DNA from: Pseudidiomarina sp. CB1
GTDB lineage: Bacteria > Pseudomonadota > Gammaproteobacteria > Enterobacterales > Alteromonadaceae
Length of the DNA: 64,000 nt
Reading direction: 5' to 3'
NCBI RefSeq assembly: GCF_024752025.1
Contig: NZ_JANTPU010000002.1
Span: 124,001-188,000 of the forward strand
This document shows positions 1 through 9,246 of this stretch, one piece after another. How positions within the stretch are numbered: position 1 is the stretch's first letter; each line of letters opens with the position of its first letter. Under the pieces are notes generated by a model, which saw nothing but the letters and a program-made list of their open reading frames with translations, ran no database searches and was not told where the DNA came from. A program made the position numbers and the translations under genes.

Positions 1-1805
1 TCGGTTTCAGTTAACAAACGCTTACGGATACGAATCGACTTAGGTGTGATTTCCACTAACTCATCATCGTCGATAAACTCAAGCGCTTGCTCAAGCGTTA
101 AGCGAATCGGTGGTGACAAGGTCAACGCATCGTCGGTACCTGACGCACGGACGTTGGTCAGCTGCTTGCCTTTCAAACAGTTGACGGTAAGGTCGTTACC
201 ACGGTTATGCACACCAATAACTTGGCCCTCGTAGACCTCGTCACCGTGTGACGCCATCAACTTGCCGCGTTCTTGTAAGTTAAACAAAGCATACGTCAGC
301 GCTTTACCGGTCGCATTCGAGATCAGTACACCATTCATACGTTGACCGATCTTACCGCCTTTGTGCGGGCCGTAATGGTCAAAGGTTTTGTACATCAAGC
401 CTGAGCCTGAGGTCAGTGTCATGAACTCGGTTTGGAAACCAATCAAGCCACGGCTAGGAACCATAAAGTCAATACGCACACGGCCTTTACCGTCAGGGGT
501 CATGTTGGTCATCTCAGCTTTACGCAAGCCGAGTTTTTCCATGACCGGACCTTGATGTTCTTCTTGAATATCGACGGTTAAGTTTTCGAACGGTTCTTCT
601 TTCACGCCATTCACTTCGCGAATGATAACTTCAGGACGCGAAACCGCTAACTCGAAGCCTTCACGACGCATATTTTCGATCAAGACGCCCAAGTGCAATT
701 CACCACGGCCTGATACACGGAAGCGGTCAGGGTTGTCGGTTTCTTCAACGCGCAAAGCAACGTTATGCTTCAACTCTTGCTGCAAACGTTCAAGAATTTG
801 ACGCGAGGTGACGAATTTACCTTCTTTACCCGCGAAAGGTGAGGTGTTGACCTGGAAAGTCATAGTTACTGTAGGCTCATCAACGCTCAGTGCTGGCAAT
901 GCTTCCGCGTTACCCGCAGCGCAAATGGTGTCAGAAATCTTCAGTTCACCTAAACCAGTAAAGGCAACGATGTCGCCAGCGCTGGCTTTGTCAGTCTCGA
1001 TTCGGTCAAGACCTAAATAACCGAAGATCTGGCCAACTTTACCGTTACGCTGTGAACCATCAGCACCGATAATGGTGACTTGTTGATTGATTTTCAGCGT
1101 GCCACGCTTGATACGGCCGATACCGATAATACCTAAGTAGCTTGAGTAGTCGAGCTGCGATACCTGCATTTGCAATGGACCGTCACGGTCTGCGTCAGGC
1201 GCAGAAACACGCTCAAGAATCGTCTCGAACAACGGCGTCATGTCTTCGCTTGGTGAATCTGGGTCAAGGGTCGCAAAACCGTTTAGCGCTGAAGCATAAA
1301 CGATTGGGAAGTCCAACTGCTCGTCCGTTGCGCCAAGGTTATCGAACAAGTCAAAAACTTGATCTACGACCCAGTCAGGGCGTGCGCCAGGACGGTCAAT
1401 TTTGTTTACCACGACAATCGGCTTCAAGCCGTGATTAAAAGCTTTTTGGGTCACAAAGCGTGTTTGCGGCATAGGACCGTCAACAGCGTCAACCAACAGC
1501 AAGACCGAGTCCGCCATTGATAATACGCGTTCTACTTCGCCGCCGAAGTCAGCGTGTCCTGGAGTATCAAGAATGTTGATACGATAATCTTTGTAGTTGA
1601 TGGCGGTGTTTTTCGCCAAAATGGTAATGCCACGCTCTTTTTCAAGATCGTTGCTATCCATAATACGCTCTTCTGCGCCACCACGGCTTTCGAGTGTGCC
1701 AGACTGCTGTAACAGCTTGTCGACAAGAGTCGTTTTGCCATGGTCTACGTGCGCAATAATGGCAATATTGCGTAATTTGGAAAGTTCGGTTGCTTGAATA
1801 GTCAT
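1..1805 (-). CDS. bipA: Ribosome-associated GTPase BipA/TypA (C-terminus outside window)
   Basis: Translational GTPase of the EF-G family that binds 70S ribosomes and helps 50S assembly and stress adaptation. The ATG at 1805 opens with the G1 loop HVDHGKTTL near residue 20, and the last visible codons read [18 protein letters not shown], typical of the BipA C-terminal domain. About 601 codons are visible against a usual length near 610, so only about ten residues are missing at the left edge. The reading frame is open throughout. In enterobacteria bipA lies beside glnA; here glnA is also near, but three genes lie between. Identification is confident. Confidence 0.95.
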   Translation of the reverse strand, partial: MTIQATELSKLRNIAIIAHVDHGKTTLVDKLLQQSGTLESRGGAEERIMDSNDLEKERGITILAKNTAINYKDYRINILDTPGHADFGGEVERVLSMADSVLLLVDAVDGPMPQTRFVTQKAFNHGLKPIVVVNKIDRPGARPDWVVDQVFDLFDNLGATDEQLDFPIVYASALNGFATLDPDSPSEDMTPLFETILERVSAPDADRDGPLQMQVSQLDYSSYLGIIGIGRIKRGTLKINQQVTIIGADGSQRNGKVGQIFGYLGLDRIETDKASAGDIVAFTGLGELKISDTICAAGNAEALPALSVDEPTVTMTFQVNTSPFAGKEGKFVTSRQILERLQQELKHNVALRVEETDNPDRFRVSGRGELHLGVLIENMRREGFELAVSRPEVIIREVNGVKEEPFENLTVDIQEEHQGPVMEKLGLRKAEMTNMTPDGKGRVRIDFMVPSRGLIGFQTEFMTLTSGSGLMYKTFDHYGPHKGGKIGQRMNGVLISNATGKALTYALFNLQERGKLMASHGDEVYEGQVIGVHNRGNDLTVNCLKGKQLTNVRASGTDDALTLSPPIRLTLEQALEFIDDDELVEITPKSIRIRKRLLTET

Positions 1806-1891
1806 TAATAAAGCCTGTAAAAACGCGAGATGAAACTTTTGAGAAGTGATCGCCGCGGACGGTTTCCCGCCATTGGTTAAAATAGCGGCGT

Positions 1892-1920
1892 ATTATACGC
1901 AGTCACCCTAGCAGACGCCA
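1892..1920 (-). promoter_or_regulatory. Candidate sigma-70 promoter of bipA
   Basis: On the minus strand a perfect TATAAT (1897 to 1892), preceded by TGCG as an extended -10, lies 17 nt after a weak TGGCGT hexamer (1920 to 1915). It sits about 90 bp before the bipA ATG and directly after the end of the GGDEF-EAL gene. Seen as sequence match only. Confidence 0.5.
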
Positions 1921-1921
1921 G

Positions 1922-4618
1922 CTATTTTACCAATAGCTTGAGTAACTGTTCGATAGGCATGGGACGAGCGAAGAAAAACCCTTGTACGCTTTCAACGGCA
2001 AGTTGCTCGAAAATGTTCAGCTGCACCTCATCTTCAATGCCTTCAACGACAACGCGTTTATTGAGTTGTTTGCAAAGCTCGATGATTTTCTGCACGACTG
2101 CGAAGAGTTCAGGGTCATCGGCAATACCGTGCGTAAACACGCGATCGATTTTGATGATGTCGGCAGGCAGTCGATTGAGATAAGACAAGCTTGAGAAGCC
2201 GGTACCGAAGTCGTCGATAGCGACGTTGCAGCCCATGTCGCGCAGTCGTTGTAATGCGGCGATCGTAGAAGCTGTCTCGCCCGCAAACACCCCTTCGGTT
2301 AATTCCAAGGTGACGTTTCTTGCGGCAACTTGGTAATGATCTAAGCGACCAGCCAAGAATCTGGGAAAGTCGTAGCGTTGCAGCTGCTGCGCCGAAACGT
2401 TCACGGTGACCTTAATCTGCTGCAATTCTTGATGGCGCTTGATATCGGATAGCACAAGATCGAGTACTTGCTCACCGAGCGGGATAATTTGCCCGGTATT
2501 TTCCGCTATCTCAATGAACTCCGCTGGCGAGATGAATTCACCATTCAGCTGCCAGCGAACGAGACTCTCGACTCCGGTGATTGCGCGTGTTTCCGTATTG
2601 AAAATCGGCTGGTAGAACACTTGAAAATCTTTTTTATCCAGCGCAATTTGCAACGCATTGCGCAGCCTTACTTGTTGTTGATAGTCGCGGGCCATTTCGT
2701 TGACAAAGGCCTGCATAAGGTTACCGCCGAGTTGCTTGGCTTGGCTCATGGCAATTTCAGCATGCTGAATTAAGTGAACGCCTTCTATGGTTAAACCGTC
2801 ATTGCTCGCACTACCGATACTGGCGGATAAATGTATATCGATACCGTCGATTTCATAGGGTTTGCGAACGGCTTGTAAAATACATTCGGCCGCTTCTTGA
2901 GTGACTTGCTCCGACGTTGGTTCAAAGTACACTAAGAATTCGTCGCCGCTAAACCGTGCAAGCAAGGCATCATGCGGCACACAAGTTTCGATCCGTCGAG
3001 CAGTCTCATACAATACTTTGTCACCAAGGGTGTGCCCCAGACTGTCATTGATCGGCTTAAAGCCGTCCAAATTAACAAATAATAGGCTGCGCTGGCGATC
3101 GGTCGCAACCTGATCACGGAGTGCTAACGCACCACTAAAGGCGTCGCGGCGGAAGAGTCCGGTAATGTCATCGTGTTTCGCAAGGTAAGCTAACTCGCGT
3201 TGGCGTTTGGCGGCACGCAGCGCATGGTCTTCGGCCAAAATGTAGATGAAAACAAAGGCGAACGTTAACCACAGTAAGAGTTGGTCAAGCTGGGCGCCGT
3301 TTTGAATGTCGGAGTAGTCGCTCAAAACACTATGAAAAGTAATTGGGCCCGAATCACCAATCGTTGCACTGCTGGTAATAAAGTGTGAAGAGCGCTGTTT
3401 CAGCTCGGCTAATGTTGAGGTTCCGGCGGCTGTGCCCTGCATGGACATAAGCAATTCTGGGCTAAATTGCAAGTAGGTATCCATGGCATCGAAGTAATTC
3501 AAGTAATTGGTCGCAATCACTTTGTTAACGTCCAGCAAGGTAAGCAGTTGCTGTCGCTCGCCAACTGGTGTGGTGAAAGGTGTCGACACGATAAAAATCG
3601 GATCATTAGTGGCAAGGGAAGTACCGTGAACAATCAGTCGAATATCTTGTTCTGCGGTCGCTAGCCAATCCAGAAAACGTTCTGAAGAGAGCATGTTCGC
3701 CGCTAAAAAATCGGTCGCGTAGCCATTGCTCATCAGCACTTGTTGCTGCGCATCATAAAGAATAAAACCGCGGACAATGGGGTTGTCAGCTTCAAAGCGC
3801 GTGGTATCGAGTTCGAGCAAGCGACTTAGTGTGGCGTCATCTCGAGCGGCGACAAAGCGCTGTTGCATTTGCTCAGCAGTATTGCGCTGCATATTCAATG
3901 TTTCATCGATCATCTGCGCAATGAGTTCGATCTTGGTCTCGGCTTTTTCGCTTTGGGTTTTCAACTCGTACAAACTGAGTGAATACCAGATACTAACCCC
4001 AATAATTGTCATCAAAATAATGACAATTTGCGAGCGAACCCTTGGTACGTATGTCTCACGGTAGGTGCGCAAGAGTATGGCTAGGGCGGTAGCGCCTAGC
4101 AGGACGAGTACCGAAATCAGACTAAGTGCAATGAAGTTGGCTTGTTTGAAGCCGATGACGCTATCGCTAAACAGGCCCCAAACGGATAATTGCGTGAACA
4201 GAAAGATAAGAATTGAGCTGCCAATACCGAAACGCCATAAACCACGGCCCAAAACGCTGGTTGGTTTCACAAAAAACAGTAGGGCAGTACCGCAGAGCAA
4301 CAGTGCAACATAGGTGAGTGGGAGTGCGATAAGTCGCATGTTGCCTTGCACTTCCACCAGCCAAGCCACTGCACCAAGCACAGTTAACAAGCCAAGACCT
4401 GCAAGCCAAGTGCCCCATTTTGAGCGGTACAGCAGTGCGTATAATCCTAACCCGACGATAAGCGAGGAGTAGATTAACGAATGCGGTACCACATCCATTA
4501 GCAATTCGTTTTGATAAAGGAGTAATTCGATAGCTCCAATAATGCCCGTTACCACAAACAAGGCGGCAACTGCGACAACGAATTTTCTGGCAGCGCTGGA
4601 GCTCACTCGATGAAACAT
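1922..4618 (-). CDS. Membrane GGDEF-EAL cyclic-di-GMP protein
   Basis: Dual-domain cyclic-di-GMP enzyme of 898 aa. The N-terminal 190 residues form about seven hydrophobic segments. A single segment follows (residues about 195-212), then a periplasmic-looking sensor stretch to about residue 435, another membrane helix, a GGDEF domain and a C-terminal EAL domain. The GGDEF signature reads FSGDEF, a variant found in many active cyclases. The EAL domain has ESLVR for EALxR, LELTE, IDDFGTGFSSL, IKIDR and VVEGIE, so the metal-binding acidic residues look intact and phosphodiesterase activity is plausible. No I-site was checked. It stands alone between bipA and a divergent efflux operon. The ligand of the sensor part is unknown. 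Confidence 0.85.
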   Translation of the reverse strand: MFHRVSSSAARKFVVAVAALFVVTGIIGAIELLLYQNELLMDVVPHSLIYSSLIVGLGLYALLYRSKWGTWLAGLGLLTVLGAVAWLVEVQGNMRLIALPLTYVALLLCGTALLFFVKPTSVLGRGLWRFGIGSSILIFLFTQLSVWGLFSDSVIGFKQANFIALSLISVLVLLGATALAILLRTYRETYVPRVRSQIVIILMTIIGVSIWYSLSLYELKTQSEKAETKIELIAQMIDETLNMQRNTAEQMQQRFVAARDDATLSRLLELDTTRFEADNPIVRGFILYDAQQQVLMSNGYATDFLAANMLSSERFLDWLATAEQDIRLIVHGTSLATNDPIFIVSTPFTTPVGERQQLLTLLDVNKVIATNYLNYFDAMDTYLQFSPELLMSMQGTAAGTSTLAELKQRSSHFITSSATIGDSGPITFHSVLSDYSDIQNGAQLDQLLLWLTFAFVFIYILAEDHALRAAKRQRELAYLAKHDDITGLFRRDAFSGALALRDQVATDRQRSLLFVNLDGFKPINDSLGHTLGDKVLYETARRIETCVPHDALLARFSGDEFLVYFEPTSEQVTQEAAECILQAVRKPYEIDGIDIHLSASIGSASNDGLTIEGVHLIQHAEIAMSQAKQLGGNLMQAFVNEMARDYQQQVRLRNALQIALDKKDFQVFYQPIFNTETRAITGVESLVRWQLNGEFISPAEFIEIAENTGQIIPLGEQVLDLVLSDIKRHQELQQIKVTVNVSAQQLQRYDFPRFLAGRLDHYQVAARNVTLELTEGVFAGETASTIAALQRLRDMGCNVAIDDFGTGFSSLSYLNRLPADIIKIDRVFTHGIADDPELFAVVQKIIELCKQLNKRVVVEGIEDEVQLNIFEQLAVESVQGFFFARPMPIEQLLKLLVK

Positions 4619-4763
4619 CGCATCATTCTTCTTATCTGAGGATCAAACTTGCACGTGTGCGTTAAGAATGATTCGTAATTGACCTGAAGTCAGCATACAT
4701 AAATTTAATACTTGTGTAGACAGCTTTTATGATTTTTTTCAGTGGTTGAACCAGCCTAGACTT

Positions 4764-4787
4764 TTATTTTAGAAGTGTCTAAAATAA
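4764..4787. promoter_or_regulatory. Perfect inverted repeat, candidate operator
   Basis: Arms TTATTTTAGA and TCTAAAATAA are perfect 10-bp complements around a 4-nt centre (AGTG). The site lies in the 258-bp divergent region between the GGDEF-EAL gene and the RND efflux operon, about 90 bp before the adaptor ATG. No T-run follows either arm, so an operator is more likely than a terminator. No regulator gene is adjacent; the protein that binds is unknown. Confidence 0.5.
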
Positions 4788-4876
4788 GCGAAATCTTAAT
4801 TACTGACTACACTCAAAGTCTGCTGACAAAAACATCGAGCTAACGCTTTGAATTATTGTAGGTTGAGGAACGACTA

Positions 4877-5845
4877 ATGACTTTACGACACTACGCAACT
4901 TGGGCTCTTGGTTTTGCTGTGATGAGCTTAATGGTTCTTCCTTCCACCGCGAATGCGGCGACGGCCACGGCACAACAGAAAAACTTAGCGGATATTTTGC
5001 AATTGCAAGGTGTGGTTGAAGCGACCAACGCAGCCACCGTCTCAGCGCAAGTATCGGGCCGTGTCGAACGGGTGTTGGTTGAAGTCGGTGACGAAGTTCC
5101 TGCGGGTGCCACGATTGTAACCATTACTTCAGTCGATCAGTATCAGGCGTTGACGCAAGCGGAATCACAATTGGCGGCCGCAAACGCCAACTTGACTGCC
5201 GCGCAACAAGAGTATGATCGCGTGGTGCGACTGGTCGAACAGAAGCTCTTGCCTACTGCGGAACGCGATCGCGTGCAAGCTAGTTTGGATAGTGCAAAAG
5301 CCCAACAACGTTCGGCGCAAGCTGCAGTCGCCCGTGCGCAAGAGCAGCTTTCTTACACGGAAGTCAAAGCGCCTTATGGTGGCGTGGTGAGCGCCCGACT
5401 GGTTGAACCGGGTGAGTTGGTGCAACCAGGAACGCCGTTGATGAGCGGTTTTGACCCGGCGGAGTTACGTATTCACGTTGACTTGCCAGCACGTTACGCG
5501 GCTGCGGCGAAGCAGTTTGCTTGGGCGCGCGTTGCGGACGTTGAACCCGCAGCATTTCAAGTATTCCCGACAGCAGACCAACAAACCGGTACGCAGCGTG
5601 TGCGTCTAAACCTCCCTGCTGATACCGACTTTTTGCCGGGGCAATGGCAATCCGTAAAGGTGAAGGTAGGCGAACATCAGGGTGTCGTGATCCCGTTTGC
5701 AGCAACTTATCGGCAAGGTGAATTGACCATGGTCAAAATGGCTGATGACAGCTGGCGCGCGGTGCGTCTGGGAGGTCGTTACGGCGATGACGTTGAAGTT
5801 GTGAGCGGTTTAGCGGCGGATGAGGTGGTGAGCTATGGCGAATAA
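4877..5845 (+). CDS. RND efflux periplasmic adaptor subunit (MFP)
   Basis: Membrane fusion protein of an RND pump, linking the inner-membrane transporter to an outer-membrane channel. The start ATG follows TTGAGGAA, and residues 1-27 form a Sec signal peptide ending in ANAA. A lipoyl/barrel-sandwich half follows (VSAQVSGRVERVLVEVGDEV), then an alanine/glutamine-rich alpha-hairpin (about residues 85-160), then the second lipoyl half (YTEVKAPYGGVVSARLVEPG) and a beta-barrel. At 322 aa it is at the short end of the family. The 3' end overlaps the transporter gene by 11 bp, so the two are translationally coupled. No outer-membrane channel gene is adjacent; it probably borrows a TolC. The substrate cannot be told. 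Confidence 0.9.
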   Translation: MTLRHYATWALGFAVMSLMVLPSTANAATATAQQKNLADILQLQGVVEATNAATVSAQVSGRVERVLVEVGDEVPAGATIVTITSVDQYQALTQAESQLAAANANLTAAQQEYDRVVRLVEQKLLPTAERDRVQASLDSAKAQQRSAQAAVARAQEQLSYTEVKAPYGGVVSARLVEPGELVQPGTPLMSGFDPAELRIHVDLPARYAAAAKQFAWARVADVEPAAFQVFPTADQQTGTQRVRLNLPADTDFLPGQWQSVKVKVGEHQGVVIPFAATYRQGELTMVKMADDSWRAVRLGGRYGDDVEVVSGLAADEVVSYGE

Positions 5846-8800
5846 GATGGGTATCGCTGGGCGTTTAGCTGCATGGGGCGAGCGTTCGCAGATCACACCG
5901 CTGCTCGCTGTATTTGGATTATTGCTTGGCTTGATGGCCGCTATGATCACCCCGCGCGAAGAGGAACCGCAAATTGATGTGACCATGGCTGATGTCATGG
6001 TCGCCTTTCCTGGGGCCCGCACCGAGCAGGTAGAGCAACAACTCGCTACACCGTTAGAGCAACATTTTGCCCGCATGCAGGGAATTGAACACATTTATTC
6101 GGTAGCGCAGGCTGGCCAGGCCTTGATCACGGTACAGTTTGAAGTAGGGGTGCCGCGGGATAAAGCCTTGGTGGAACTGTTTGATACCTTGGCGTCATGG
6201 CGGCAACAGCATCCGCAGACCAGTCAGCCGCTGGTCAAAGCGCGTGGCATTGATGACGTGCCAATCCTCGGGTTAACCCTGACCTCCAGCGAACTCGACT
6301 TGAAAGCTGTCGCTGACACCCTGCGTGCGCCGCTGCAAAATGTTGCTGGGGTACGCGATGTTGAAGTGATCGGTGCGGAGCCAGAGCAAATCGGCGTGAC
6401 CTTAGACAGTACGGCGCTGGAACAGATAGGCCTTGACTTTAACCGTGTGGCGCAGGCGCTACAAAGCCAAAATGCCAGTGCCCAAGCGGGTTATCGTTTA
6501 CAACAGGGGCAGCAGCTGGCGATTCAAGCCGGTGGCTTTATTGAGAGTGAACAACAGCTACGAGAGCTGGTGGTTGCCGTCGTCGATGGTCGCCCAGTTC
6601 GGTTAGAGCAAGTCGCAACCATTACTGCCGGTGCGAATAAAGCGTCACGTTATGTATGGTCACGGACCAAGAACGGTAGTGTCAAGCCTGCGGTAACCAT
6701 GACGATTACCAAGAAAGCGGGTGAAAATGCTGTTGACGTTGCTGCGCGCGTGCTCGAGCGGCTCGACACGCTTGAAGCACAGTGGTTACCACCGGCCCTT
6801 ACCGTCGAAGTTACCCGTAACTACGGACAAACCGCCGATGACAAAGCCTCAAAACTGATTCAAAAACTCATTTTTGCGACCATTTCAGTGGTGGCACTGG
6901 TGTTATTCACGCTGGGTAAACGCGAAGCGGTCGTGGTCGGTAGCGCCGTCGTGTTGACGCTTGCGACCACATTGTTTGCGTCGTGGGCTTGGGGTTTTAC
7001 CTTAAACCGCGTATCGCTATTCGCATTGATCTTCTCGATTGGTATTTTGGTCGATGACGCCATTGTCGTGGTCGAAAATATTCATCGCCATTTAGGCATG
7101 GGTAAGTCGCTTAAAGAAGCCATACCACCGGCGGTAGATGAAGTCGGTGGGCCGACGATTTTGGCCACGTTCACGGTCATTGCCGCACTTTTGCCGATGG
7201 CGTTTGTGAGTGGTTTGATGGGGCCGTACATGAGCCCGATACCGATCAATGCGTCCATGGGGATGTTGCTGTCGCTGATTATTGCCCTAACGGTAACGCC
7301 ATGGCTGGCGCGTCATGTGTTGAAAGACGCCGGACATCAGCACGACGCGGATGAAAAGGCTGATGGACGTCTGCAGCGCTGGTTTGAACGCATCATGCGG
7401 CCACTGCTTGAGAGCCGTAAAAAACGCTATTTCATGGGCTTTGGTTTAATTATTCTCATTGTCGCGATGCTTGGGCTCGCTGTCGTCCAAGCGGTGGTGA
7501 TGAAGATGCTGCCGTTTGATAACAAGAGTGAGATCAAGCTGGTGTTGGACATGCCTGAGGACACTAGTCTTGAGCAAACCAATAAAGTTTTACTGGCATT
7601 AGCGGAAAAACTTGATGAAGTGCCTGAGGTGACGGCGACCCAAATTTATGCGGGAACCGCTTCCCCCATTGGTTTTAATGGTTTGGTGCGGCAGTACTAC
7701 TTGCGCAGCGCCCCGTATCAAGGTGATATTCAAGTGACGTTGGCGGACAAAGCGGATCGCGATCGCGCAAGTCATGCGGTTGCACTCGCGATCCGGCCGC
7801 TACTGACGCCGATTGCTGAAGCTGCCGGTGGTACTTTAAAAGTGGTTGAAGTTCCACCTGGGCCGCCGGTGCTCGCTCCTATTGTGGCAGAAGTTTATGG
7901 TCCCTCCGCGCGTGAGCGTGAAGCGGCAGCGCAGCGGGTGTTAGCTCAGCTCGAGCAAACTGACGGCGTAGTTGATGTCGACAGTACTTTGGTTGCGGAC
8001 GGCGTCGAAGAAATCTGGCAGATCAATAATGCACGAGCGACCCAGCTTGGGGTAAGCCCCGCACAGGCGGTGCAGGTGCTGCAAACAGCCTTGAGCGGCA
8101 TGCCGGTCACCTACTTAGCCACTGGCGACGAATTACAGCCGATGCCAGTGCAACTGTTTTTGCCGGCCGAGTGGCAAGGACAACTGGCGCAGCTCGAGAG
8201 TTTGACGGTGACCAATCAACAAGGCCAAGCGGTGCCCTTAAGTGCGTTTATCGAACGCGTCACGGTGCCATTACAACAGCCGCGTTATCATAAGGACCTG
8301 CGCCCGGTCGTCTATGTGACGGCTGACATGGCGGGTGAGCTTGATTCGCCATTGTATGGGTTGTTTGCTGCTGCCGGGAACATTGACTTGCCGCAGAGTT
8401 ATATCACCCAGCCCACGGAATGGGATCAAGCAGCAATCAAATGGGACGGCGAGTGGCAGATCACTTATGAAACCTTCCGTGATATGGGCTTGGCGTACGC
8501 AGTAGGCCTATTATTGATTTACCTACTGGTGGTTGGTCATTTTGGCAGTTACGGCACGCCCTTGGTCATTATGGCGCCGATTCCGCTGACCCTGATTGGT
8601 ATTATGCCGGGTCATGCCCTGTTGGGCGCGCAATTCACGGCGACCTCGATGATCGGCATGATTGCGCTGGCTGGGATTATTGTGCGCAACTCCATTTTGC
8701 TGGTCGACTTTGTCCGTGAAGCGGTGGCTGCTGGCAAGCCGTTGAACGACGCCGTGATTGAAGCTGCTGCGGTGCGCACGCAACCCATCGTACTTACCGC

Positions 8801-8954
8801 TATTGCGGCGATGATGGGCGCCTTCTTCATCTTGGATGATCCGATTTTCAACGGCCTTGCCGTGAGCCTCATTTTCGGTATCGCGGTATCAACCGTGCTG
8901 ACCCTCATCGTGATTCCGTTGCTGTACGCGTCCTTGCTGAAACGCCGTAGCTAG
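5835..8954 (+). CDS. RND efflux transporter permease subunit
   Basis: Inner-membrane proton-driven pump of 1039 aa, the usual RND length. The first helix is near residue 25 (LLAVFGLLLGLMAAMI), followed by the large porter loop. Helices 2-6 include VSLFALIFSIGILVDDAIVV, whose paired Asp residues match the proton-relay aspartates of helix 4. A second porter loop and helices 8-12 follow. The family resembles hydrophobe/amphiphile exporters of the type found with short adaptors in marine gammaproteobacteria rather than AcrB itself. It starts inside the last codons of the adaptor gene. A GC-rich hairpin follows at 8967-8995. Substrate unknown. Confidence 0.9.
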   Translation: MANKMGIAGRLAAWGERSQITPLLAVFGLLLGLMAAMITPREEEPQIDVTMADVMVAFPGARTEQVEQQLATPLEQHFARMQGIEHIYSVAQAGQALITVQFEVGVPRDKALVELFDTLASWRQQHPQTSQPLVKARGIDDVPILGLTLTSSELDLKAVADTLRAPLQNVAGVRDVEVIGAEPEQIGVTLDSTALEQIGLDFNRVAQALQSQNASAQAGYRLQQGQQLAIQAGGFIESEQQLRELVVAVVDGRPVRLEQVATITAGANKASRYVWSRTKNGSVKPAVTMTITKKAGENAVDVAARVLERLDTLEAQWLPPALTVEVTRNYGQTADDKASKLIQKLIFATISVVALVLFTLGKREAVVVGSAVVLTLATTLFASWAWGFTLNRVSLFALIFSIGILVDDAIVVVENIHRHLGMGKSLKEAIPPAVDEVGGPTILATFTVIAALLPMAFVSGLMGPYMSPIPINASMGMLLSLIIALTVTPWLARHVLKDAGHQHDADEKADGRLQRWFERIMRPLLESRKKRYFMGFGLIILIVAMLGLAVVQAVVMKMLPFDNKSEIKLVLDMPEDTSLEQTNKVLLALAEKLDEVPEVTATQIYAGTASPIGFNGLVRQYYLRSAPYQGDIQVTLADKADRDRASHAVALAIRPLLTPIAEAAGGTLKVVEVPPGPPVLAPIVAEVYGPSAREREAAAQRVLAQLEQTDGVVDVDSTLVADGVEEIWQINNARATQLGVSPAQAVQVLQTALSGMPVTYLATGDELQPMPVQLFLPAEWQGQLAQLESLTVTNQQGQAVPLSAFIERVTVPLQQPRYHKDLRPVVYVTADMAGELDSPLYGLFAAAGNIDLPQSYITQPTEWDQAAIKWDGEWQITYETFRDMGLAYAVGLLLIYLLVVGHFGSYGTPLVIMAPIPLTLIGIMPGHALLGAQFTATSMIGMIALAGIIVRNSILLVDFVREAVAAGKPLNDAVIEAAAVRTQPIVLTAIAAMMGAFFILDDPIFNGLAVSLIFGIAVSTVLTLIVIPLLYASLLKRRS

Positions 8955-8966
8955 CAGCAGATCTTA

Positions 8967-8995
8967 CTGCGGCGATCGGCAGCCGGTCGCCGCAG
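8967..8995 (+). terminator. Hairpin after RND operon
   Basis: CTGCGGCGA and TCGCCGCAG pair perfectly over 9 bp around an 11-nt loop, 13 bp after the RND stop codon. There is no strong T-run after it, so it may be a Rho-assisted or mRNA-stabilising hairpin rather than a classical terminator. Confidence 0.5.
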
Positions 8996-9008
8996 CCTTC
9001 CTAAATAA

Positions 9009-9048
9009 TGCACTATCATGGTGCAGTTTTATGCACTATAATGGTGCA
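9009..9048. promoter_or_regulatory. Two tandem NtrC-binding sites upstream of glnA
   Basis: TGCACTATCATGGTGCA (9009-9025) and TGCACTATAATGGTGCA (9032-9048) both fit the NtrC palindrome TGCACY-N4-TGGTGCA. They start 23 bp apart, about two helical turns, and lie 105-145 bp before the sigma-54 promoter. This matches the enhancer layout of enteric glnA. Confidence 0.9.
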
Positions 9049-9152
9049 AAACCCAACAAAACAGCACGAAGTCATCGCTACAAACGCAGCAAAAATTGAA
9101 AAGAGTGCTAAGTTTAATCATAACTAACTGAATTTGTTGATGTTCGTAAAAG

Positions 9153-9169
9153 TTGGCATACAGCTTGCA
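9153..9169 (+). promoter_or_regulatory. Sigma-54 promoter of glnA
   Basis: TTGGCATACAGCTTGCA has the -24 GG and the -12 GC exactly 12 bp apart and differs from the consensus TTGGCAC only by T for C. It is downstream of two NtrC sites and about 77 bp before the glnA ATG. Confidence 0.9.
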
Positions 9170-9246
9170 GTCTCTCAACGAACAGCAAACGGCAAATAGC
9201 CGACAGCGCTTTTTGTTTTATCGATTAACGACCATTGGAGCAAACC

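Noticed and set aside
808-1438. Plus-strand reading frames inside bipA
   Set aside because: They lie antisense to a strongly conserved gene with no recognisable domain.
9235-9246. TTG start for glnA four codons upstream
   Set aside because: The TTG is part of the TTGGAG ribosome-binding site; the ATG at 9247 matches the family start.
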